From Singulisphaera sp. GP187 (GTDB lineage: Bacteria > Planctomycetota > Planctomycetia > Gemmatales > Gemmataceae), in NCBI GenBank assembly GCA_945861245.1, contig CAMAUE010000021.1:1-50895 (forward strand): DNA of 50,895 nt, given 5' to 3'. Position numbers and translations under genes: made by a program. The notes under the pieces are model-generated. The model saw only the letters and a program-made list of their open reading frames with translations. It searched no databases and was not told where the DNA came from. Each line of letters begins with the position of its first letter. Within the stretch, counting starts at the first letter, position 1. Shown here piece after piece: positions 31,737 through 38,798 of this stretch.

Positions 31737-32972
31737 TCACCGCCGCGGTCTGAGTGTGCTACGGTGGACATATTCGCCCAATCTGCGCCCCACGATCAGC
31801 CCCTCGCGATTGTCGAACTGCCAGTGGATGCCGCCGTAGATTCGGCTCATGCCCGCTTCCTCGGCGGCGGCCCAAAGGCTGTCGAATTTCCGTGTCGCCC
31901 CGGGCACGTCATTGGATATCACGCTGAAACGAATCTTGTCCGTGCCAAACGACTGCGCCAACACGCTCGCTGCCGCCCCGCTGAACGTACTATGGCCAGA
32001 GATGTAGGCGGGAAACGGTGGCGTTTCAAGCAGCGGCGTCCACGACTCAACAATTGGCGTCGCGGGATACTCGGCTAACGCGATAGCTGTGCTCGGGCGC
32101 CAAAAATCAAACGTAAACTTGATCACCCAGCAAAGAATGGCGGCATCAGCGAGGCTGATATTCAAATGTGCGAAGACGCGCGCGTTCTCGGCCAGCGAGT
32201 TGCCACGCTCGCGCGCGATGCCCTGGGCGATCTTGTTCCATTGGCCCGGCGGCGTCATGGTGCCGACGTTGCCCGCCCAGAAATGGGCGATCTGCGTTTG
32301 CTCCGGGGTGCGGTCGAGGCTGTGCTTGCCGCCGAGTCGTTTCACTTCATCGAACACCGACGCATATTCCGCGCTGTCAAGCGTCGGCGGCGCCGGCGGT
32401 TGATACTGCGTCCCCTTGCGAATCGCGAACGGCGTGACCTTACCCCAGGCAGGTAACAATGCATCGTGGAAATTCGGCACGGTCGGTTGCCACGCTCCAG
32501 GCGTTTTTCTCAGTTCATGCCGCCCCGTCGCCGTCGAACCGTCATCCTGGCGTGCGGCGAGGATACGTTCGGCAACGTGCCGGCCCAGCGAAATGCCTTG
32601 CTCGCGGCAGTCACCTTCAGGAATCTCTCCAAGGCTGCGTATCAGCATGAGATCGAAGAATTCGCGCTGCTTCGGATAAAGCGATATCAAACAGCGATGC
32701 GCCGCCGCTGCCGCCGCTGCTTCGCTCGATGTACCAGGCGAAGCCGAAGGATTGACGAGATAATGGTGATGTGTACGTTCGATCGCCATCACCGAATCGT
32801 AAATAGCAAGGTGCACAATCGCCAAGCTCCGCGCTGCGATCGGTGGCGACGAACGATCGGCGCGAATCGCTTGCAGCACCGTCTCGTTCCAGCGGATTAC
32901 TATGTCGTGGCGCGGCGCCGGTTGCCCGGTCGCGGCGGCGCATACCATGATCGTTAATGTGAGTGCGTGCAT
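31737..32972 (-). CDS. Secreted PAP2 / vanadium-dependent haloperoxidase family protein
   Basis: 411 residues. N-terminal signal (MHALTLTIMVCAAATG). The PAP2/haloperoxidase active-site motifs are all seen: KFTFDFWRP (K-x6-RP), ISGHSTFSG (SGH) and SRIYGGIHWQFD (SR-x5-H-x3-D). In haloperoxidases these hold vanadate and oxidise halides with peroxide; in acid phosphatases the same site binds phosphate. The length and spacing fit the planctomycete-type vanadium haloperoxidase-like group, but which chemistry applies cannot be decided here. Located outside the cytoplasm. Confidence 0.88.
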   Translation of the reverse strand: MHALTLTIMVCAAATGQPAPRHDIVIRWNETVLQAIRADRSSPPIAARSLAIVHLAIYDSVMAIERTHHHYLVNPSASPGTSSEAAAAAAAHRCLISLYPKQREFFDLMLIRSLGEIPEGDCREQGISLGRHVAERILAARQDDGSTATGRHELRKTPGAWQPTVPNFHDALLPAWGKVTPFAIRKGTQYQPPAPPTLDSAEYASVFDEVKRLGGKHSLDRTPEQTQIAHFWAGNVGTMTPPGQWNKIAQGIARERGNSLAENARVFAHLNISLADAAILCWVIKFTFDFWRPSTAIALAEYPATPIVESWTPLLETPPFPAYISGHSTFSGAAASVLAQSFGTDKIRFSVISNDVPGATRKFDSLWAAAEEAGMSRIYGGIHWQFDNREGLIVGRRLGEYVHRSTLRPRR

Positions 32973-33280
32973 CGTTTGGCCCTCTTGCTTTCCGCTTGCG
33001 GGTTAGCGCTCGAGAAATCCCATCGGTTTTCATCACTCCTTGGAAGAGGCTTGCGCAATCCGTCACTCATTCCCTTACGGTGATGATAATCCGCCGAGGC
33101 GTCGTCGCCAAATCCGTTCCCTGTGAAACGAATCGTCAAAACGTACGACATGGATCGATTGTAGCGATTGTAACGATGATGCCGCCAATTTCGCGAGTAC
33201 CGGTTTTTTCTTTCACTTTGCGATAGCATCATGTATCCTAACCCCTGCTCCACTGTCTCCAGGTTTGCGAGGATTGTTCG
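32973..33280. other. Divergent intergenic region with an orphan family A arm
   Basis: 308 bases between divergent genes. It holds the single arm TCCGCTTGCGGGTTAGCGCTCG at 32991-33012, one change from the family A left arm, with no partner. The rest has no gene; GAGGATTG just before 33281 is the ribosome site of the next gene. Promoters probably lie here but no clear boxes were found. Confidence 0.55.
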
Positions 33281-35653
33281 ATGTTGCGTTTCACCATTAA
33301 GCGGGTCGCCGTCTTTCTGTTGCTATTCTCCTTCGTTGCTCGTTCCTCGGCCCAGGCTGTCGATGTCGAACCGCAACCACTCGCGGCGAATGTGCTGCGA
33401 CTGGTGCAGGCGTTCGACTATCTCGGCCAGCCGCTCGCGCCGGCACTTGTCAAACTCATCGAAGAAGCGGCCCGCGAACAGGACGCGGTTCGCTTGCAGA
33501 AGCTGATCGAGCCGCATGTTCTCTTCTCCGTGCATCTGAGTCCCGAGGCACGCGTCAAAGTGAAGCAAGGCTCCGCGCCGGCAGTGCTTCAACAAGGCGC
33601 ATTCACGCCGGTCATCGTGCGAGTGCACAACGAGAGCACGGTGACGAAGCCGCTCAACATCCGCAGTCCGCAGGCGTTGCCGATCTTCTCCCGTGGCAAG
33701 GCCGGCGAGATCACCAAGGATGACGTGAAGAATCGTTTCCTCGATGTCGAGATGTTCACCAGCCAACCGATGACCGACAAGCTCAGCGGCTTGAAATTGG
33801 AATACGCGCTCGCACTTGTTCACAGCAGTCAAGCGGGTAAGCGCGAGGCGACCATCGTGTTCGATGTTGGCCAGGGCACGCAAGACCTCGGTTTCCGGTC
33901 CGAAACGCCTGTGCTCTTCGACATCCGCCCCGCGATTCCCGTCAAGCTTATCGTCACCGATGTCGATGGCACGCCGACAGCCGGGCGTTTCACATTCAAG
34001 GACAAGACCGGCCGCGTCTACCCGGCAAAAGCGAAACGCCTCGCACCGGACTTTTTCTTTCAGGACCAAGTATATCGCCACAGCGGCGGCATCGTCTATC
34101 TGCCACCAGGCGAATTGACGATGGTCTATGGCCGTGGCCCGGAGTACAAGCTGCTCGAACGAACAATCACTGTGCCTTTCAAAGGTTCATCCACGGTCGA
34201 AGTCAAGCTGCAACGCTGGATCGATCCGATGAAGTTCGGCTTCTACAGCGGCGACCATCACATCCACGCCGCCGGCTGTGCTCATTACACGAACCCGACC
34301 GAAGGCGTCTTCGCGGACGACATGTTCCTGCACGTCAAAGGCGAAGCGTTGAATGTCGGCTGCAACCTCACGTGGGGACCGTGCTACGATTTTCAACGCC
34401 AGTTCTTTGAACCGACGGCGAACAAAATCAGCGAGCCATTCACGGTGCTCAAGTACGACATCGAGGTCAGCGGCTTCGGCTCGCAGGCATTGGGCCATGT
34501 GTGCCTTCTGAACCTGCGTGACCAGACCTATCCGGGTTCAGACGGCACGAAAACGAAAGGCTGGCCGACCTGGACCACGCCGCTCATGCGCTGGGCCAAG
34601 AACCAGGGTGCCTACACCGGCTACGCCCATTCCGCGAACGGACTTGGCATCGATCCCAAGGCCGCCTCGAAACGACTCATCGCCATGTTCGACGATAACA
34701 AAGACGGCAAGCTCTCCGCCAAGGAAGCCGAGGAGGCGCTGCTGCCCGAGGACTTCAAAACGACCGACACCAACAAGGACGGATTCGCGACGCTGGATGA
34801 ACTTATCGCATCGCATCTGCGCGTTAGTGATTCGCTGATCAACTACGCGATACCCGAGATGAACGGCATCGGCGCTCAGGAAATCTGCGTCACTACCGCG
34901 CAGGGCCTGTGCGATTTCATCAGCGCCATGGACACCGCCCGTGTGCCGGAATGGAACTGCTGGTATCACTTGCTCAACTGTGGCTATCCGCTCAAAGTCT
35001 CCGGCGAGACCGATTTCCCGTGCATCACCGGGTCGCGCGTCGGGCAAGGTCGTGTATATGTGCAGATGGGCACGAAGATCAAAAAGATCGAATTCAAGGA
35101 TTGGGCCGAGGGACTTGCGAAAGGCCGATCGTACATCAGCGACGGTTACGCCCACGCCCTGCAATTCAGTGTGGACGACAAAGTGGCCGGCGAGAAGGTG
35201 AAACTCCGCGAGCCAGGCAAAGTAAACGTGAAGGCCAAGGTCGCTTTCGCCAGCAACACCGCGCTAGGCACAGCCGTCGGCGGCAAGGTGCCCGAAGGCA
35301 AGACGCGGCTCGTCGAGTTGATCGTCAATGGCCGCCCCGTAGCCACGCAGGAAGTGCCCGCCGACGATAAGGAGCACGATCTCACGTTCACGTTAAATGT
35401 CGACAAGAGTGCATGGGTTGCGATTCGCCAATTCCCGCAGATGCACACCAATCCCGTCGATGTGATCGTCAACGATCAGCCGATCCGTGCGTCACGCAAA
35501 AGCGCGATCTGGGCAATCGGCGTCATCGAGCAATTGTGGCGTGTAAGGCAAAATGTGATCGCGCAAGATGAGCGTGGCGAAGCCGAGCGCGTGTTTCAGT
35601 GGGCGATCCAGCGCTATCGCAAGATCGCCGAGGACTCGTCGCCGGGCAGCTGA
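33281..35653 (+). CDS. Secreted CehA/McbA-family metallohydrolase with inserted EF-hand pair
   Basis: 790 residues. Sec signal (VAVFLLLFSFVARSSA). N-terminal beta-rich region to about 310. Then FYSGDHHIHAAGCAHY (about 322-337), the PHP-like GDxHxH metal site of CehA/McbA-type proteins, and a barrel-like region with YTGYAHSANGLG, ETDFPCITGSR and AEGLAKGRSYISDG. Between barrel elements are two EF-hand loops: DDNKDGKLSAKE (471-482) and DTNKDGFATLDE (about 497-508), both with the calcium ligand pattern D-x-N-x-D-G. The C-terminus has a beta domain (VELIVNGRPVA) and a helix. CehA/McbA are named for carbaryl or microcin-processing hydrolases; the substrate here is unknown. GAGGA is 8 bases upstream of the ATG. 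Confidence 0.83.
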   Translation: MLRFTIKRVAVFLLLFSFVARSSAQAVDVEPQPLAANVLRLVQAFDYLGQPLAPALVKLIEEAAREQDAVRLQKLIEPHVLFSVHLSPEARVKVKQGSAPAVLQQGAFTPVIVRVHNESTVTKPLNIRSPQALPIFSRGKAGEITKDDVKNRFLDVEMFTSQPMTDKLSGLKLEYALALVHSSQAGKREATIVFDVGQGTQDLGFRSETPVLFDIRPAIPVKLIVTDVDGTPTAGRFTFKDKTGRVYPAKAKRLAPDFFFQDQVYRHSGGIVYLPPGELTMVYGRGPEYKLLERTITVPFKGSSTVEVKLQRWIDPMKFGFYSGDHHIHAAGCAHYTNPTEGVFADDMFLHVKGEALNVGCNLTWGPCYDFQRQFFEPTANKISEPFTVLKYDIEVSGFGSQALGHVCLLNLRDQTYPGSDGTKTKGWPTWTTPLMRWAKNQGAYTGYAHSANGLGIDPKAASKRLIAMFDDNKDGKLSAKEAEEALLPEDFKTTDTNKDGFATLDELIASHLRVSDSLINYAIPEMNGIGAQEICVTTAQGLCDFISAMDTARVPEWNCWYHLLNCGYPLKVSGETDFPCITGSRVGQGRVYVQMGTKIKKIEFKDWAEGLAKGRSYISDGYAHALQFSVDDKVAGEKVKLREPGKVNVKAKVAFASNTALGTAVGGKVPEGKTRLVELIVNGRPVATQEVPADDKEHDLTFTLNVDKSAWVAIRQFPQMHTNPVDVIVNDQPIRASRKSAIWAIGVIEQLWRVRQNVIAQDERGEAERVFQWAIQRYRKIAEDSSPGS

Positions 35654-35671
35654 TTCTCGACCCTCGTTTTG

Positions 35672-35750
35672 GGCGAGCCTAGCCGCGTAAGCGGCAGGTT
35701 GAATACGTAAACGCTAAATTCAACCTGCCGCTTACGCGGCTAGGCTCGCC
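35672..35750. repeat. Family J palindrome with perfect 33-base arms
   Basis: Arms 35672-35704 and 35718-35750 are perfectly complementary over 33 bases (begin GGCGAGCCTAGCCGCGTAAG), 13-base centre. Between convergent genes, 18 bases from each stop. Only one copy in this window. Confidence 0.93.
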
Positions 35751-35767
35751 AGGAATTTGGCAACAAA

Positions 35768-36655
35768 TCACTTCTGCTCCGCCACCTGGAGCTTCTTCGC
35801 GTACTCAGCGAAATGGCGAGTATCCTCGCTGAACGAGTTAACCCAGTGCCGGATCATGCCTTCGGATGCACCGGCTTCGCAGTCGAGATTGATTTCGAGG
35901 GCCGTGTATTCGCTGTCCTTGCTTTTGTAGTTGACGGCGCGAATGAATTTGCGACTGAAGTTGTAGCGATTCACTTCCGCGAGTGCGAGTTTCGGATAGC
36001 GTGCTTCCATCATCAGGTCTTTGCCGAAGTTGTAAAGCCGAATCTTTTGACCATTCACCTCGAAGAAAAACGTAACCGGCCCCGTGGCATTCTGATGCTT
36101 CTGATAGTTAATCCCGTGAGTCTTGAGTACATGTTCGAGTTTGTCGTCGGTGAATTCGGCAAATACCTTGTCTTCGTTCGTGGTGCCGGTGACGAATTTT
36201 TCGTATTTCTTCAACTCGTCGTCGAAACGTGCCAGGTATTGTTTGAGCATTCCCGTCGAATGGCCTGCGGTGAGATCGAGGCCGTATTCGAGGATCGTGA
36301 TATCGCCCGTGTTTTCCTTGTGAAACGAGGCTCGAGTGACCCGGGTGAACGCATTCCACTCGTTGAGCTTTTCGATAGTGACTCCGGCAAAAACGCAATC
36401 AAGCATTACGTCCTTGGACGGAAAAAGAGTCCAGCGCACGCGAAAGTTGCTGCGCACGAAATCGAAATAGTGCTCGTCGCCTTTTTTCGAAGCCGTTTTC
36501 TTGAACTCAATCTTGAGTTCTTGCAACAGTTTTTCGATGCCTTCCGGGGCCAAGTCACGCTGAAGTTTGTCCTCCTGCGCGAGCGAACTTGGAACGATGA
36601 CGATAAAGACGACAAGCGATGCGATTAGCATCCGTACCCGTATCAGTGATGGCAT
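35768..36655 (-). CDS. Secreted protein with two YbjN-like domains
   Basis: 295 residues. The start at 36655 (MPSLIRVRMLIAS) has AAAGGA 7 bases upstream; a longer in-frame start at 36676 is possible. Signal segment LIASLVVFIVIVPSSLA. The mature part has two related halves, each with the YbjN-like pattern: a helix with LL(Q)ELK, strands, WN or YN then R, a glutamate/aspartate-rich strand and a closing helix (MLKQYLARFDDELKKYEKFV in the first, MIRHWVNSFSEDTRHFAEYA in the second). YbjN is a small regulator/chaperone-like fold in enterics. The exported double form is of unknown function. The next gene upstream encodes a single-domain relative. Confidence 0.72.
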   Translation of the reverse strand: MPSLIRVRMLIASLVVFIVIVPSSLAQEDKLQRDLAPEGIEKLLQELKIEFKKTASKKGDEHYFDFVRSNFRVRWTLFPSKDVMLDCVFAGVTIEKLNEWNAFTRVTRASFHKENTGDITILEYGLDLTAGHSTGMLKQYLARFDDELKKYEKFVTGTTNEDKVFAEFTDDKLEHVLKTHGINYQKHQNATGPVTFFFEVNGQKIRLYNFGKDLMMEARYPKLALAEVNRYNFSRKFIRAVNYKSKDSEYTALEINLDCEAGASEGMIRHWVNSFSEDTRHFAEYAKKLQVAEQK

Positions 36656-36720
36656 GGGAAATTCCTTTTCTTTCATTTAATCTGCCATTAATGGCCGGCT
36701 ATATTCAAGAACGAAATGTA

Positions 36721-37191
36721 CTATCTCTTCGCCAGGAACTTGCTGAAATCATTCGCTTCCTTGTCGAAGCGATTGACAAATTGGCGAATGCCCGCCTCGG
36801 TGATTCCGCCGAGACAGTCGATCTGGGATTCAAGCGAGAGCGACATCTTGTCCTTCATGTCGATCTGCACAAGACGGGTGAATTTAGCCGTGGCGTTCCA
36901 CAGATTGACTTCCTCAATCTTGATCTGTTTATCGTGGATCGATTCAATCCACAGGTCGTTGACATAGTTGTACAGACGATACGATTGTTCGCCGCGTTTG
37001 AAATCGTAGTAGGCAATCACGGCGTCCTTATCTTTTCGCTCGTTTTTTTGATACTTGAGTTCAAGCCCTTGCAGCACTTTTTCGACCATCTCATTCGTCG
37101 CGCTGCGAGCGACCTTATTCTGTGGCAACACTGCCGACGGCACCGTTAGACAAAACGCGATACAAGCCAGAAAAACGAAAAAACGAACCAT
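36721..37191 (-). CDS. Secreted single YbjN-like domain protein
   Basis: 156 residues. AAAGGA lies 8 bases before the ATG. Sec signal (FFVFLACIAFCLTVPSAV). The mature part shows the same layout as each half of the gene downstream: MVEKVLQGLELKYQKN, YDFKRGEQSYRLYNYVNDLW, EVNLWNATAKFTRLVQID, then AGIRQFVNRFDKEANDFSKF. It precedes the double-domain gene by 66 bases on the same strand, so the two probably form an operon and arose by duplication. Function unknown. Confidence 0.72.
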   Translation of the reverse strand: MVRFFVFLACIAFCLTVPSAVLPQNKVARSATNEMVEKVLQGLELKYQKNERKDKDAVIAYYDFKRGEQSYRLYNYVNDLWIESIHDKQIKIEEVNLWNATAKFTRLVQIDMKDKMSLSLESQIDCLGGITEAGIRQFVNRFDKEANDFSKFLAKR

Positions 37192-37237
37192 ACGAGAATT
37201 CCTTTGCTTATGTCAGAGCCTGCCCGTCTCGGAAATT

Positions 37238-38260
37238 TCACACACCAACACGAACATCAATGCGTCGTACCGCGCTCGTGATTCGATGGTGAGCGGTAGC
37301 GTCGTCGCCATTACGCAGATCGCGGCAAATTTCACCGAGCGAATCGAATGTCCGCGCGTCGGTGCTTTCTCCGATCCAGCCGCGCAGGCATGCCTCGGCC
37401 TGTACGATGCGAGTCAGCATGCGAAACTGCCAGCTCGGCCAGTGCTTCTTCGCGTAAACCATCAACGAATGCCGAGTGACCATTCGGAGCACAGGCGGCA
37501 CCACACGCTGATGCAACGGATAATGGTGCACGATCATCGGCTCCGGATCGAACCAGACCGACCAGCCTCGCTCGACCGCCCGCCGGCAGAGATCGACATC
37601 CTCGTAATATAAGAAGAAACTCTCATCCAGGCCGCCGAGGTCACACAGGCATTTTTGGCGAATCAGCAAACAGCAGCCCGTAACCCATGCCACGGGTGTC
37701 GCAGTGTCGCTAGAAATCTTCTCGTACTTGCGTCGGCTGCGCGGCAGCACCATGCGGGCGAGCGTCGAGGCAAGCGTCGGGTACGGCCCGGTCGAAAGCT
37801 GCCGCGTGCCATCGCTGTTGCGCAAATGAAAGCCGACGACTCCTGCTTTGTCATCAAGTCGATTCAAACGGTCAGCGACATCGTCAAGGAAATCATCCGC
37901 CGGCGTCGTATCCGGGTTCAACAGCAGAAACCAATCGCCCATGCTCAGCCGGCATCCTTCGTTCACTGCACGTGCGAATCCATGATTCTGCTGCCAACGC
38001 CGCACCGAAACGTTTGCCGTGCGTCGCAATCGTTGGGTTGCCGAATGAGGCGGCGAGTTATTATCAACGATCACGATCTCGGCAAACCCACTCTTCACGC
38101 ACTTGCTGTTTTGCAATTGGCGAACTAATTGCTCCGTATTGTCCCATTGCCGATAATTCACGATCACCACCGATAGCATCGGCGGCGCGCAGCGGCGCGT
38201 ATCTGGCAACGTGGCGATCGGCACGGATGAGGTAGCAGTCGATGGCGTAACGACAGACAA
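37238..38260 (-). CDS. Family 2 glycosyltransferase
   Basis: About 340 residues. A GT-A fold of the rhamnosyltransferase-like GT2 type: LSVVIVNYRQWDNTEQL, IVIVDNNSPP, NHGFARAVNEGC, LLLNPDTTPADDFLDDV (DxD-like), VTGCCLLIRQKCLCDLGGLD and FFLYYEDVDLCRRAVERGW (catalytic ED). It transfers a sugar from a nucleotide donor, probably to a cell-surface polysaccharide; cytoplasmic or membrane-associated. Start is uncertain. I use a TTG at 38260, which has AAGGAG 6 bases upstream; a GTG at 38317 and an ATG at 38179 (just before LSVVIVNYR) are alternatives. It stands alone, without other surface-polysaccharide genes. Confidence 0.88.
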   Translation of the reverse strand: MSVVTPSTATSSVPIATLPDTRRCAPPMLSVVIVNYRQWDNTEQLVRQLQNSKCVKSGFAEIVIVDNNSPPHSATQRLRRTANVSVRRWQQNHGFARAVNEGCRLSMGDWFLLLNPDTTPADDFLDDVADRLNRLDDKAGVVGFHLRNSDGTRQLSTGPYPTLASTLARMVLPRSRRKYEKISSDTATPVAWVTGCCLLIRQKCLCDLGGLDESFFLYYEDVDLCRRAVERGWSVWFDPEPMIVHHYPLHQRVVPPVLRMVTRHSLMVYAKKHWPSWQFRMLTRIVQAEACLRGWIGESTDARTFDSLGEICRDLRNGDDATAHHRITSAVRRIDVRVGV

Positions 38261-38317
38261 CACTGGCTCCTTCCACAGGTTAGCATCGCGGTCAGCGCAA
38301 TGAACATTCTTCTCCAC

Positions 38318-38705
38318 TCAAACCTGGGTGCGAGGGGGTAATGTTGGTGGATTGTACGCGCGAACGCGGTTTCGATGCAACATCGGAATTGCAAAAATCG
38401 ACCGATTTTAGGAATTCCGCGCCAATCGGAGTGCATTCGTCAAAGGCACGAACCGGATGATTCAACGCCGATTTTTTCAGTCCGTCGTGTACGTTTTCGG
38501 ATCGTGATGCGACTTCCAAGGTCGGCATCAGCAAATTCCGCTTCCCAATCCGTGGAAGGCCGATCTTGTGTAATCGCTTCGTCGGAGCATCTTTCCCAGC
38601 GGAGGGGAAAAGGCTACGCATCGAGCGAATCCAGGCGAACTCAATGGGAGGCAGCCACGCAACCTGTAGAATAAAGGGTTCCCCGCCAGCGTTGTGTATT
38701 TTTAC
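38318..38705. other. Divergent intergenic region upstream of selD fusion, no gene seen
   Basis: About 390 bases between the glycosyltransferase and the SelD fusion. No convincing reading frame. I looked for a selenocysteine tRNA (TCA anticodon, long variable arm, 3' T-arm) and did not find one that folds by eye. Confidence 0.4.
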
Positions 38706-38773
38706 CTAAGCCCAGAAGTGAGGCACTCCCAACCTCTCGGCTCCCAAAGGTTCGGCGTACCTTACCCTTAAAG
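38706..38773. repeat. Two degenerate family E copies, head to head
   Basis: TAAGCCCAGAAGTGAGGCAC, continuing through CTCCCAACCTCTCGG, resembles the E stem-loop. CCCAAAGGTTCGGCGTACCT, continuing TACCCTTAAAG, resembles it in the opposite orientation. Both are diverged. They end 25 bases before the selD-fusion start. Confidence 0.5.
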
Positions 38774-38798
38774 TTGCATTCCGAGGAATCGCATCGCA

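Noticed and set aside
38318-38798. Possible selenocysteine tRNA near selD
   Set aside because: No segment with a TCA anticodon loop, long variable arm and matching acceptor stem could be folded.
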